A DNA stretch of 64,000 nt from Gonatopus flavifemur (taxonomy: Eukaryota; Arthropoda; Insecta; Hymenoptera; Dryinidae). Both the position numbers and the translations under genes were made by a program. The stretch lies in contig JAFFJZ010000008.1 of assembly GCA_018340375.1 (NCBI GenBank), positions 2,418,001-2,482,000 of the forward strand. Reading direction: 5' to 3'. The notes under the pieces were generated by a model that was given only the letters and a program-made list of their open reading frames with translations, did no database searches and was not told the origin of the DNA. Shown piece by piece: positions 33,991-47,266 of this stretch (within the stretch, counting starts at the first letter, position 1; each line of letters begins with the position of its first letter).

Positions 33991-34180
33991 CTCGAACATT
34001 TATCAGGTAGCTCGATCATTTTCGATTACGCGAAAACTTCGGGTAATCCAACCATTCTCGAGTACTCGAAAATTTCACGTGACCCAACCATTTTCGAGTA
34101 TTCGAAGATTCCGAGTACTCGACCCAATACTCACATCAATAAACCTGACTCGACCCGACAAAAACTGATACTCGCGCACC
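33990..34180. repeat. Cluster of TTTTCGAGTACTCGAA words
   Basis: TCGAGTACTCGAAAATTT and TTCGAGTATTCGAAGATT recur with CACTCGAC/CGACCCGAC; related to 7770-7915. Confidence 0.5.
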
Positions 34181-34627
34181 TCTACAGAATTTCATGTCAA
34201 ACTCTGATCAAGGTAATCATGAGGGTGCTACATTCACAGATTTGCTATTGAAATCATACTAAAGGTATACTTTTGAAAGGAATTCTCTTTCTTCAAATTT
34301 CTAGTAGGGTTTCTATTTTTCTTTTTATGATTCTCCTTATCTCACCACATCTGACGTCCAAAGCAAGAGTAAGTGCATTTGACTTGAATTCAAGAAAATA
34401 AAAAAAACCCTGTTTTTTTTCCAAATCAATGAAACAAATAATTTTTTAATGGCAAACCATTTCTAAGGTATAATATAACCTAGAAATGATTCGTCATTGA
34501 AGTCTATAGACTATTGAAGTGTTATAGACTTCCCATTTGTGTGTCAGTTACGGTTTTTTTTCTATGAATATTCCGAATTTGATTGATTTCTTCGTACTTC
34601 AAACCGCTTTTATTGGAAGAATAATAA

Positions 34628-34777
34628 CACTGTAAAAAGAAAGTCTTGAATTCAACCCATTTCATGGCTGAATCTATGATGCGAACAAATTAAGCCGAAA
34701 AAACAATCGCCGACACAATGGAAAAAGCATTGTCTGAAATTAAGATGCAAACAGATTAAGACTTTCTTTTTACAGTG
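34628..34777 (-). mobile_element. MITE family C, copy 1
   Basis: 150 bp bounded by CACTGTAAAAAGAAAGTCTT and its complement. Internal AATGGAAAAAGCATTGTCTG matches, in reverse, the copies at 41491 and 63241. The interior has no gene. Confidence 0.85.
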
Positions 34778-34894
34778 AAGTTTTTTTCAAGATGAAAAAC
34801 AGTAGAATGCAGAATTTTATTACGTCCGAGGCTGATTTGTCATGATGAAGCATGTGCATTCGTGATAAAACAATCAACACGGAGCTGTTCCGTA

Positions 34895-35110
34895 TAAATA
34901 CCTCTTATCTGGTATAATTTTGGATGATCACGGGTAAGAATAGCTTGTCTGGAATGATCGCGCGCGGTCAAGCTTGATTACGGGTTTTCACTTGGATACA
35001 AAGTTGAAGCCTATTTAGTTATGATGAAACTAGAAAATGAAAGACCACGCGTAATCAGGCCCAACCACGTACAGTTAGGGTTGAGCGCGAATAATTCTGC
35101 CAAAAAATGT
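34895..35110 (-). repeat. Dispersed repeat D, copy 2
   Basis: Opposite-orientation relative of 27360-27600. The order of shared words is preserved over about 200 bp. Confidence 0.6.
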
Positions 35111-36380
35111 CCAAGATTAGGCCTGAACACGCCTCATCAGATCTGAATGATTTTTTCACGGGGGATTTTAACCTATGCGCTTGCTTATTCAATCATCTGA
35201 AATCTAACTTGTAACTGATGAGTTCCTCCACAAGATCATAAATAAACTTGGAAGAATGTGTGGATATATGCTCGGTGATTCCTGATTATTGTTAAGTGAT
35301 TAAAAAAGAAGTCATTGCTGCAATAATACCAGAAAATTTTGGTCCTCTTTTCAAGTAAAATATTCCTCTAAGTTTTCACAGTAAATCTTAATTCCATGAT
35401 CGACTGATTTTCAGATGAGACTGGAAATCAGCAATATTACAATTTCAGCCGTAATGAGGAATGAAAATGAGTTATAATTATTTCCCATCTCATAATCGGA
35501 ATTTTACAGTTGCTGCATACAGGAAAAATTCGATTATTTTTCACAGTGTTATTTATCTTCTCGAAATCATTCTTTGGAATTGGAAACGTCGTTAGAAGAA
35601 CGTACTGAGAGATTCTTGGTCTCTGATAACTGAATATTGTGCTATTCGAGCATTGATTCGTTTTAGTAAACGGATCAAATTTCAGTAACATGAATATTTC
35701 TACAATGGATTACAGATTAAGAATTTTCGAAGCTGATAGATAATAATTCATTCTTGGAGGTTCAAGGCTCGATACTATTTTTAGTATCTACATATTGTGT
35801 AACTGTTTTTATCAAGATATGATTCGATAATGTCGAATATTCTCAAAGAGTACTCGAGAACTTCTCCTCTTCAATACACATCATGAGCCATTTAGACTGA
35901 AAAAAACATTTCAAGATAAAAATTGGAAAAACCAAACCAAAGTGTCAATAAAGCAAATGTACACTGTAAAAAATAACGGTGGAATTTACATCCACAAAGG
36001 GGTGGCAGCAAAAATTCTCATTAAGGGAAACTTCTTATGATTTCATGTAGTCTTCCCTTACTTCATGGAGGAAAGAGACACTGCAAGAAATATTTGTAAA
36101 TTCCCATCCAGAAAGGTATGGTGAAAAACTTATGGATTTGTGAATTTCCAAACAATTTTCGTAACTTATCAAACAATGTTAAACAACTTACACAAATTAT
36201 TTGAAATTTTACCGAAATTGTTCGTGGATTTACTGAAAAATGTTAGGTAAGAAACTTCCAAACTTTGCATTCTAAGTGGTTTTAGAGCAGATCTTCAAAA
36301 GATAGTAAAGTTTGCTGGTATACGTAGCTCAGCCGTCCTCGATACGTGACATGGTGAATTATTATACCACCTTACATTTT
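35111..36380. other. Intergenic
   Basis: AT-rich. CACTGTAAAAAATAACGG near 35961 and TTTTTCACAGTG near 35540 look like MITE ends. No gene. Confidence 0.3.
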
Positions 36381-36383
36381 GAT

Positions 36384-36780
36384 TTGTAGACACATGGAAT
36401 TCAAATTCAGTGATAGAACTGACAGACATTCTCAACCCTCACAATGATTTAAAAAAATACTACGTGGCATTATACTTTGTAATATTCCACATTAATTAAT
36501 AAATAAATTACTTCGTTCATTCTACTGGAAACATATTGAAAACATTCATCGCTGTATTGAATAGTGAACTCTGCTATTTTCCAAACAGGCACTTTTCTGC
36601 GTGTTTTTGAATTATTCAACCTCCAAGAAGCTGCATGGTTCCTTAAGATGGAGGAAAACTCCCCTATTTTTGATAAAAAAGCAATTCTCTCACGACGTAT
36701 GTTTAACTTCACATCAAAATGGACATTGGAATTCAGAAATTGGAATTAATTTTTCAAGATTTCTCATCAGTTCCATATAC
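36384..36780 (+). repeat. Direct repeat E, copy 1
   Basis: Contains AATTCAAATTCAGTGATAG, ATTATACTTTGTAATA, TTCTACTGGAAACATATTGA and TCTGCTATTTTCCAAA. The same words occur in the same order at 38985-39095 and 39592-39690. Confidence 0.65.
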
Positions 36781-38547
36781 ATCGAAATGTGAGAATTCTC
36801 TGCCATGGAAATTATCATTCTTTGCCATCGTTTCCCTTACAAATTTGTCCTCTCAACTGTTAATTTCAGCGTTAAAATTGAGAAATGATGAGATTATTGT
36901 CTTTTGGTCACTGAATATAGAAAATATTATTTGAATATAAACTCTGAGCATTATCGATGCACAGAAAAACTTGGTTGCCGTCACAAATAATCACGTTGGC
37001 TGCAAATATCACTTCTTTTTAAGGTGATCAGTATTTCAAGGATGAAAGATATTACTTTTCAATTTTCTCTGTGTACGCCGACTAAAGAATATGAATTAAA
37101 ATTCATTTTTTCAACTTCTAAGCGCAGTTTGGTGCAAGATATGAGATAGTCTTCAATCTCTGATTCAACTATTGAAGCTCCCGTACTCTACACGTGCGAG
37201 GAAGCAGTAACATCATTCAGTATCAGAAGGCTACGCTTTCATACTATCTGTAATCTCATACCGACTTGACACCGGGAATTTTTTAGATTTTACACACTTT
37301 ATACCACCGACTTGATATGATAGAATGTATTTGAATATGTAATAAAGATTAATGAATGAGTATCATAAAAACCATTGACCAAATTGAGGATTACACGCAA
37401 TTTGGATTTAAAATACATCAAAGACGTGAAAAAATATAAAATTCTTGGAAGGAAAAATGAAATCAGCACAGAATATGAGAAATATTGGGAGGGATGATTG
37501 TTTTATGATTGAAAAAAGTTCCTAAACAGATTTTTTGAATCAAATATGATAATCACCAAGAAAGAAGATTCCGATAGTTTATAATATCTACGAAGATTAC
37601 ATATAAAACCAAGATTTATAAATTGGGATACATTTCAGCGAAGATTTCATATCACTCCATTAACATACCTCATCGAGTCAAGATGTTTGAGAATACAATT
37701 TTTCAAACTTTCAAATTATCAAGAACAAATAATGATCCCACATGCAAAGAATAAAAAAACGTTTCAATACATTCCATCGTTTTGTTTGCGAATATGTCTG
37801 CTCTCCTTGAAGTAATAACTCAAATAAACTATGTATCATTTTTTAAAAGACTCGATATTTGCAGTTTCAACTTTCACATTTTGACGTAACGCCTCAAGAT
37901 TCTTTTATTAGATCGTTCTAATCATATGTAAAATCTTGAGATGGAATATGCAACAGTAATTTCATGTAAAATCTTGTAATTGTCCGTGAGAGTACAATTT
38001 CCTTACGAATCTTCCCAGCGTTTGACAAAAAACGATCCCATACAACACGCCGGTCTTGCTGTATTTATCAAGAATTCTTTATAATGCCACTGTAGAATTC
38101 TTTGAGAATCTTTGTTATGGCAGTTCAAAATTAGTCTGTACGTGGTATTTACAAAGAATCCTCAGAGAAATCCCAAGGATTCATTATGGATTTCCTTAAA
38201 AATTACATGGCAGAAGTTTATTTGGGACATGATTTTGCGATGTGAGGATTATGCTTACGGAACATAATTCTGAAAACGATAAAATTTTCAAAAATTCAGC
38301 CAATTTATAAATCGCTTTCTCGTATTAAGAGTTCTTTCCTGATTCAATTAATCCTTTTGTTAATACTCATGATGACTATTAATTTTGCGACCCACCGATC
38401 CCTACATTAAATTTTCCGTGAAATACGATTCCGAGGTTTTTATCCACGTGAATTATTATTTTCAACCATTGTTTGAACAATGATTGTCTAAACGAATTGT
38501 AAAAAGTTTCTTTTGCGAATGTTCATCCCCCAACTAGACATGCACGC
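36781..38547. other. Intergenic
   Basis: AT-rich, no recognised feature. Confidence 0.3.
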
Positions 38548-38795
38548 TGACATGCACGCAGAAAACAGATCTGTTAAAAAGTCCCATAATTTATTGAGGA
38601 TCAGCGCCAGTCTGTGACAGATAGAGTTTTTACTTGAATTTACTTTCAAAAACTCCCATAATTAGATGTATTTTTACAAGAAATTATGGTACTTTTGAAA
38701 CTATATTCAGGTAAATAATTTCATTCATCACAGACTGGCGCTGATCCTCAATAAATTATGGGACTTTTAAAAATATATATTTCTGCGTGTGTGTG
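38548..38795. mobile_element. MITE with 50-bp terminal inverted repeats
   Basis: Left AAAAAGTCCCATAATTTATTG...AGCGCCAGTCTGTGA; right TCACAGACTGGCGCT...ATAAATTATGGGACTTTT. The central part also pairs loosely (TCCCATAATT / AATTATGG). Outer GCAGAAA / TTTCTGCG may be the true ends. Confidence 0.8.
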
Positions 38796-38984
38796 GCGGA
38801 GCACACACGGAGTTGAAAATTTTGTGTGAATGTGTTAAAAAATCTGTGTCATGAATTTTCTGTTAAATATTCAACACAAACACGTGTAACTTCTACAGAC
38901 AATCCTTGCGTAATCAGGTATCAACTGATTTATAATGTAAAATCATTCAAACAAATCACTCGCCGGAAGATTATTTTGTAACAT

Positions 38985-39690
38985 ATAAAATTCAAATTCA
39001 GTGATGGAAATTACAGAAATCGCCAATTTTCATAGTGATTTACAAGTCATATTATACTTTGTAATACTTTATATCACATTAGCGATAAATGACATAGCTC
39101 GCCTGGCAGAAATTTGTCTTGGCGTACCATTTACCAACCATGTACTAGATGGGACCCATGTGGGGGCAACTAGACAACACATTCCAGCCAATTTGACTTC
39201 AGTGCTCAAACATTCAGTCGGTTGATGTAGCTTCAACTGGTTGCTCAGTAATATTGATAGGCCAAGAACATGGTCAGAGGAATAAAAAGAAGCCCAAACG
39301 TTCCAATTTGTAACTTGGGATTATTTTATGGAAATAAATCCAAGAGAAACGTACTCGACTTGGGATTACATTTCAAAATACATTTTTAACTTATTCATGG
39401 GCTCAATTTTACAGGAAAAAAAACATGATTTCACATTTCCAATGAGCAATTTAAACTACATTCTAGCAATTTCCTGGAACATCTGGATGGGCACGGGCTA
39501 GAAAGTGCGTTACAAAACTAGCTAGAAACCAACTTAACAACTGGGAAAACCAGCTGAAGCCCATCTAATTCCCAATCATAATTTCTACTAGGGTCATTCT
39601 ACTGGAAACATATTAAAGACGTTCATTGCTACATTAAAGAGGGAACTTTGCTATTTTCCAAAAAGTCACTTTTCAGTGTGTGATAGTACC
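38985..39690 (+). repeat. Direct repeat E, copy 2, split by an insertion
   Basis: 38985-39095 matches the first part of copy 1 and 39592-39690 matches the second part. The intervening 0.5 kb (39096-39591) is absent from copy 1, so it looks like a later insertion. Its ends were not resolved. Confidence 0.55.
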
Positions 39691-40250
39691 TCGTTGCGAC
39701 GATTCCACATTATGTTCAATTTGAAGTCCACTGGATTCTCTGATTCCGTTTAAATTAATCCGTCTCTTTTATCACTATTTCTAATAATATCCCCATACAA
39801 ACTGGTCCTTCCATTATTAGACGAAACGCGATACAATAAACAACTCGTAACACTTTCATCATTGTACCTGGCAAGTGAAACTGAAAATATTTTTATTTCG
39901 ACAAAATTATACAATTCCAATGAAATAGTTGAAAGCCTTCATTTGGAAATGATTGATTTAATTCCACCTGTGTCAATACGCAGTTAGAATGTTCAAATGG
40001 TTTAAGAAACATTGTCACAGCTCAGAAGATCGTTATCGAATGAACGATAAAAGACATATACCAACTGTTTCCGTTTATAATTTGACTTTTGGCCACAAAT
40101 ATTTTGAAAAGGGATTTATCCGCGACCCGGCATTCAACTAGAAATGAATATCTGGTTGACTGATTCGAAGTTTCTCGAATAGGGGTTTAGGATTCATGAG
40201 AAAAACATGGATTTTGATCCGCTAAACGAAAAATCGATTTCATTGAGAAT

Positions 40251-40401
40251 CCCTGGTGAAAATGTCCACGCTACGGAAGCGAATATTGGAACAAATGAAG
40301 CGTGAAATGTTTCAATTTTCGCTTCTTTCGTGCTTAGATACTGTTCCGTGTACTCTTCCACGTCGCTTCATACCCTTCTTACGCTCCCATTTTCACTAGG
40401 G
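40251..40401. mobile_element. MITE family B, copy 1
   Basis: Left end CCCTGGTGAAAATG, right end CATTTTCACTAGGG. The interior has GAAGCG-rich words shared with 49655-49776. 151 bp, non-coding. Confidence 0.75.
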
Positions 40402-40954
40402 ATCGGTTATTCGGGAAGAAATGAATTCTGCCGATGTAACGTTTTCAAAGCGGAATACATCGTAACGCTCACATTGTTTCGTAGTGCTGACAACTTCGGA
40501 AACAAGTGATCCCTACGTTGAATGGGATATTAACGCACCATTCGAGTGAAGATTCTCTCTGCAAGATTTCTTCGAACTGAACTCATGAAACAGAAAGCCT
40601 GAGACTAATTGCCTCCCATTTTTTATACTATCTTCAGATTGCCAAAAATGGGTCGATTCGTGGATTGCATTCAAAGATGATGCGTTCTTCCGACACGGTA
40701 TTCATTCCTTGCCTGAAAGATGGTCGAAAGTAGTCGAAAGCGATGGACAATACTTTGAATCATGTATTCTGCGATTTTCATTCGAAATAAACAATTTTTT
40801 CATTCAAAAAACGCTACGAATTAATTCCAATTCCTAATAATAATAAATGCGAAAGTAATAATCCTTGATCCACATAGAGAGAAAATTCTTCTCAGATTTT
40901 TACTGTACTCCCTGTCGGTAAGTATTTAAAATATGCTTTTCCAGTCTGAGAAAT

Positions 40955-41067
40955 TCCGTTCCGCCGAAGGGATTCGAACCTGTCCACTGAACCCATCACC
41001 TACCTATAGGTCAGGTCCTGAGTTAACGCCCCATACGGTTGTAGTGACTCATTATCACTTATGGTCA
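40955..41067 (-). mobile_element. tRNA-like SINE fragment
   Basis: The minus strand has GGGGCGTTAACTCAGGACC, then GGTAGGTGATGGG, then the B-box GGTTCGAATCC. No cloverleaf with a paired acceptor stem can be drawn. The leading CCATAA is shared with the other two SINE-like copies. Confidence 0.45.
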
Positions 41068-41490
41068 TAACGTTATACAACAGGTAGGATTTTCATTGGT
41101 GTAAAACTTTGCAAAATGTAATTCATTCGAAGGGATGGAATTTTCGAGGAATAAATCCAATATTTCAACTAATGCCATACAGAACCAATTTCAAAAAAGC
41201 ATTTCAAAACAGCATTTCCTTTAGAATTTTCCTATGTAAAACACATCATAGCTTCATAACTTTAAGGGGATATCAGCGATCCCCGCTGATGCAACCCACC
41301 ATACAAACGTGTCGACTGAGGAAACGTTTTCTCGGCGGGAATACTGTGAATTGAATGCATAGAGAAGTACGAAATTTCAGGAATCAATCCTCAATCCTTC
41401 ATCTACTGCTGTACATCGCGCGAATTTTAAATTTTGGAACAAAAGTTTTATTCCCAACGAAATACAAAAATCGATGATTTTGAAAGAAAG

Positions 41491-41640
41491 GGCTGTAAAA
41501 AAGAAGTCTTAATCTGTTTGCATTTTAATTTCAGACAATGCTTCTTCCATTGTGTCGGCGATTGTTTTTTCGGCTTAATCTGTTTGCATCATAGATGAAG
41601 TCATAAAATAAGCTGAATTTAGGACTTCCTTCTTACAGTG
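41491..41640 (+). mobile_element. MITE family C, copy 2
   Basis: Same 150-bp layout as 63241-63390 with CTGTAAAAAAGAAGTCTT and AGGACTTCCTTCTTACAGTG ends. It is the most diverged of the three. Confidence 0.8.
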
Positions 41641-44600
41641 ATGGGTATAAAAATCGTAAATATGGTAATTGAATTCCATGAATGATTTATTTCAAAAAAA
41701 TCATATACGCAAACGATACATACACGGATACACAACAACCTCAAACCGCACATATGTTGCACAATCACTCGCTCGTTGTAAGAGTTCCCTCAAAGCGATT
41801 GCAGAACCAAGGGAATTATTCGCACAACCGGCGAAACGTTGAAGAAAGAGTGCTCCTTCGTTCTAGCGGCGTTTGTCAGAGTCTTCAAAGAAATCTGTGA
41901 CATTCATTTAAGGCAGTTTATCTCCCAGTAAAACTACGGGAAAATTGACTGAAAATAGAATTCCGAGTTGAAATTCGAAAGGCATCGACCAACAATGATT
42001 ACACTTCTTTTACGCATGATACGCCGCTCCTTGTCTTTCACGAACCATAGATGATTTGAATATCAATTGCCATTCATATGCTGAAACACAAGATAAGGAG
42101 TTTGATATGAAACTTAAAGGAGAATTTGAGAATTTCTCCATCGAATTCAGCAAGAATGCGTGTGCTTGTGTTACATCGTTTGATCGATTAGAAGAATTAT
42201 GTGGTGAGAATATATTTTCCTTCAAGGAATTTCATGATGATCTTAAACGTCATGTTCATTTGTCAATTAATGAACGCATCAACTCTGAATATGAAAGAGT
42301 TCAACATTAACCGTGTGAACAAGAGCATTTTATTGTGAATGATGTGTCATGAATTGACAATTTAAATATTCATTGCTGTTTGTCGACCACTGTTGGACAA
42401 GTTATAATTTATTGTTTCTTCTTTTTCTTTCATTCAACAGGTCGGCTCTTACGCAAATGGTTTTGTCGGAGGGAATGTCTTTTCGTTTAGTTCCCTGCGT
42501 TCTTGACTTTTCTTGAGGTGATAATTGCTGTCATGTGTTACAGGTACTTGTGATGCACAGTCCACTCTCCGAATAGTGTTGAATGGCGTCTTCCTCATTC
42601 TATCAAGGGCAGACATTTGAACGGGAAAGAGGTTTGCGGTACTATTCAAACAACGTATTGTATACCTCATAATTTTCTATTGATACATCGTTATGTGAAA
42701 TTTCATCTACGGATAATTTCAAAAATTTTATTATTTTACAATGACACCAAACAAACATTCTTCATTGTTTTATGCTTTACAATTTTGTGCATTCATACCC
42801 AGTAGATCAGCTATTGTTTAGACTCGCGGAGGCACAAGAAGCTGAATTGGGAGAGGCGATCAAGTCAAATGTCAAACTGAACAGGCACTTTTTTCAAACA
42901 GTGTCAGAGATTAACCCTGAAAAAAAGTTGAGTGAAAGTGAAGATCTCTCAGTAAATTATTCTTCAAATCAAAAGAATGCGAGAAGCAATCAATCTTAGT
43001 GGAAGAATAACATGTCAGGTGCTATGACTGTGCATACATACATGGCGATTATATATATGATGATATACATAAGATAAGCGTGTAGGTGTTTGACCTCAAA
43101 TCGCGAAATATTGGTATTCCTCATGAGAAGGTTTTTCAATTCCCCCCCCCCCCCGCATTTCAATTTTTGCTCAAATTGATTCAGAAATAGTTCAGAAAAG
43201 AGCAACAGAAAGCGGGCATCACATGAATAATGATTCCTGCAAAGAAAAAGGTACGCATTTCGTTAACAGCGCACGGTGGAGTATTTGGCCTCAAAAGCTG
43301 ATAAAAATATGAGATGTCATACTGTTTGTTTCGAATGTGGTACATAGGGGTTTTTGAGGTCGCCGAATTCGGAATTGGTAAAAAAAAGTACGAAATTCAA
43401 AATATGTCGCACTCAAAATCATAAAATTTCTGATGATTTTTACAAAACTTGGCGAAGAGGGATTTTTTGTGTTACTTAACTGAAATTTTATGTGAACAAT
43501 ATGAAATTCACAAAATAATTATTCCTTTGAAACACAATACCAATCTGTGAAATTGTATTTATTTTCCAAATTTACGAAAAGTTGAAGGTCATGTGATATT
43601 ATATACACATCCCGTTACTCTGAATATTGAGAATCGCTGTTTTCTCTTTTTTTCGACATATGTGTTATCACTGACATCTGAGTTCGCTTACCACGTGGAC
43701 AAGTCTGGTAATTCTGGAAGTGAGAGGCTCGAAGTTTCCTGAGAGAACGGTTGACACCTCTTTCTTGGTTTCGATCTTGAATGACTAATTGAAGGACCTG
43801 GAGTGAGCATATAGGGCCTGTTCAATAGAGTGGAGCGAAAAACAAAAAAGTCACTGAATTGAATCGTAATAGCGCAGAAAAGATGCTACTAGTCAAGACA
43901 AACTCAGGGAAAAAAGAATTTTTGAAATCGGATATCTTTAACTCGCGCATCGTATTGGAAAGTTTTGAATTTTATCGAAAATTCGACAGTATTTGGAATA
44001 TTCGATGTACAGAATACCATCATCGCTCAAATTACCATGCGAATTGAGACTGTCGGGTGAGTTCCAACTATAGTTCGAGACTTTCGAACCAAAATCGAAA
44101 ATAACGAACATTATTTATGTTCACGATTTTCACAGAAAAATCTTTATATCAAGTCGAGGCTGAACGTGGAACGAATTAAAATGCCAGGTTTGAAAATCAA
44201 TGCCATTGTGAAGGTGGATCGAACAGTTTTATTTGAGATCGAAATCAGACAACTCATTTCGAGACTGCCTCAGTTTTGAATCAAACTCATCGTTTGAAAT
44301 GAAGAAGATATATTTTCTAATTTCTTTCAACCCTTCAAGTACACACAGGTGCAAATTCGCACCAACAATTTTCATACTTTTCGTTTTTCGTCAAAAATTG
44401 ATTTCATTTTCGTGTTCTTTTCACTGATCAAATGAGATATTTGTGAATTTCCTTCCATACCACGTAAATCTGCACAGTTTTTTCTTCAAATTGAAAAGAA
44501 GGAGGATGAAATTGGTCGAATAGGAACCGAGTTATTAATCGATAAAGTTGCATGGTGTTAATTTGCATCTGTGTATACTCCTGAGGTGTGAAAGGATGTG

Positions 44601-45400
44601 TGTACTTGGAGGGTTAATCGGATTTTCTGAGAGATTGTTCATTGATTCGGTCAATTTTAGATCATAAACAGTGAAAAGAATTTTCGTTGTTTTCGTTTGG
44701 AAGTCTCGAGCTCACTTCCAGTTCCAACTCGCTCATTTCTGTCTGGCTGCTCGGCTTGGCTGGCGTTTTTCACTTGTCTTTGACACGTAAAAACACGGAG
44801 TGTGCTTCTTCCGGGGCACCAAGTCCATTGCCGCTACCCGTTCTCCCAACATCTGCGAATGTCGTGAGAGCTTTCCATCAGGAGAGATATAGACTATGCT
44901 CCGGGAAGAAGGTAAACTTTTCTCTGGTGGTTAGCATCTATCCCTGTCGTGTCTCATGCCAGAGTAATACAGAAGATAAAATGATGCCCTGCATGACAAA
45001 TATCATGTTTTCAGGAAATCTCACAACAGGGGAAAGAAACATGAAAAATCCAAGAAGTTTATCCAAGAGTCATCTGGAACCCATTTTATATTTCTACACG
45101 TGAATACCCCATAACATTCGATTGCGCTTGCGACAAATCTTTCGGTGCATGCATTTGCCCCAATCCTGTTCTCATTCAATGCAAGTGTCCTGAAGACAGA
45201 AAAATACCTGTGAAAGAACTCAAGTTTCTGTAAGCCCAAAGATATCTGAGGAAGGGGAAAATTGGAGCTGAAGATTTGACAGAAACCAAAAGGCTGACAA
45301 AACACATGCAGAGGAAGGAACGGGGTAATCTTCCAAGCACTCTTCTATAGAAATCTCTGCAGGTCCGTCCTCTAAAACTCTAAAGGCCTAGTTCACCGAA
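41641..45400. other. Intergenic, with two coding-like short frames
   Basis: The plus-strand frames 42056-42310 (84 aa, acidic, helix-rich) and 42772-42999 (containing LLFRLAEAQEAELGEAI) read more like protein than their neighbours, but I recognise neither. A CAG sits just before the second block (near 42800). They could be exons of a small gene or transposon remnants. C-run at 43142. No other feature. Confidence 0.2.
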
Positions 45401-45407
45401 AGACTCG

Positions 45408-45715
45408 ATTTCCCATTTGAATGACATAGGAAACTGGTTAACTCTAATTTCAACTCGATTTTCAGTGTTGAAAAATTGTTTTCATAAAAATAAATATGCT
45501 GCTTCTATAGGGCATGAAATTTGCTACCAAACAGTTCCCATGAGATGAAGCTGAAAGACCAAGGGTTTTGAAATTACAGAGCTCGAAAGTTGAACTTTGA
45601 TAAAAATCAAGCATCATATTCCTTCTCTTGAAAAAATGTATACAACACCAGAAAATCGAGCTGAAACCAAAGTTAACCAGTTTCCTGTGTTATTCAAATG
45701 GAAGTTTTTGAGTGA
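45408..45715. repeat. Foldback repeat, about 55-bp arms
   Basis: Left arm CATTTGAATGACATAGGAAACTGG; right arm complement CCAGTTTCCTGTGTTATTCAAATG; both continue into AACTCGATTTTC/GAAAATCGAG. Confidence 0.7.
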
Positions 45716-47266
45716 TTAAGAAGCATATTCTCCTTCAATTTCACTATTGGCATGTTAATTTTTATAAGTACATCTACTCTGTAAAAAATATCTTCCAAGG
45801 AGAGGGGAAACTTTATTTACAAGACATTTTTTCAGTACACTATCGGACAATTTTTTCAGAACTTTTGTCTTCTAACAAATGTTATTGGGGAATTGACTTT
45901 GAATTTTGAGTTCCTAAATCATTAGCAGATCCAAAAGTACACAATTCTTCCACAATTATGAATATTCTTCCAATACACGGGTTGCCCCGTTACTGGATTT
46001 TTCAATGAAATCTTATCAGTGGTTGACATGCCAAAATGATATTATTATGTTTCGATGAGTTATCGACTCATCAACTCAACATTACCCAAGTTTGATGCAC
46101 ATTTATCTGTAGGAATCATAATTAAAAACAAAAAACATCATTCATTCAAATTCATTGTGAAGTGAAATTTGAATAATCCCAATGTCTTGCAACCAATAGT
46201 CGGATGAGAACATTTGATCCTAAAATAGATCCCTTACAGTGCAAATAATTACATCTCTTATCCTCTACATTCATTCATCATCATCAACTCTGAGATCTAT
46301 TGCATCGTTGAATTGTGCATACATTGTTGCGATGGATTTCCACCGTTTATTTCGTATATGTATGCACTACGCTACGCGCGAGTAGTTCAGAATATGAGAT
46401 TTATGAGTGGGCGTTTGCCCACAACTATGTTGCTTTTGATGTCTCGGCATCGAGGAGAATAGCCTGAATTAGATAATTATTTTCATAATTATGATCGAAG
46501 ATGAAATTCGAAAGCTTCATGAAGTGATGTTTATTTTCCTTCTCAAATCACAACTAATTGAAAGATATGCAGGCCAGATTCCAATATATATTTTTGTCAA
46601 CAATTTTTGACATTCAGTTTGAGCCAGAATCTCATTGAGCAGAACCCAAAATAAGGTGATTTTTCGGACTTTTTTCCATGATAGGGGGTAAATAAAGAAT
46701 TTCAGTTTTTCAACACTCATTGAATGATTCTCAAAGTACAAAAAAATTTTTCTTTTCAAATGAAAAATTTGTATACCGAAATTGTAGAGGCATATTTTTC
46801 GAAACTATGGTTTCCAAGTTTGTCTACGCGATATTTGAAAGACTACTGAATAAAACGCTTCCTTTTGTTATTTATTTGGGAGTAGATTACATTCATCGGG
46901 AGATGAACCTGAAAGCAGATGATATTTGCTTGTGTCTTCCCGTTGTATAAAAAAAATTCGTTAATGTCTCAATAGTCTCTAGAAAATTTTCGCGAACTGT
47001 ACCCGGAATAAGTAGCAGAAATACATGAGCGATAAACAACCGTAACAGCACAGTTTCCACGTCGCATCTCCGTGGAGGCGACGTGGGTACAAGTTGGAGG
47101 AACGGAGAAGCGACGTAGAAGCGATGAGGAAATGTCCGGCGATCGGTGGTAGTGCTGTACGGAATATGACACTGAAAAAAACATTTTCAATGTCACTGAA
47201 ACTTTTTTGTAAGAAATTCAGAGATGATGAATCATAACGTAATTGATCGTATTGAATATAGGCTCA
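45716..47266. other. Intergenic
   Basis: AT-rich, no recognised feature. Confidence 0.3.

Noticed and set aside
40955..41067. Functional tRNA gene with B-box GGTTCGAATCC
   Set aside because: No paired acceptor stem or anticodon arm could be drawn; treated as SINE-like.
44687..45103. A 138-codon plus-strand frame with a hydrophobic start
   Set aside because: No recognisable domain, and no splice or poly(A) context; insufficient to call a gene.
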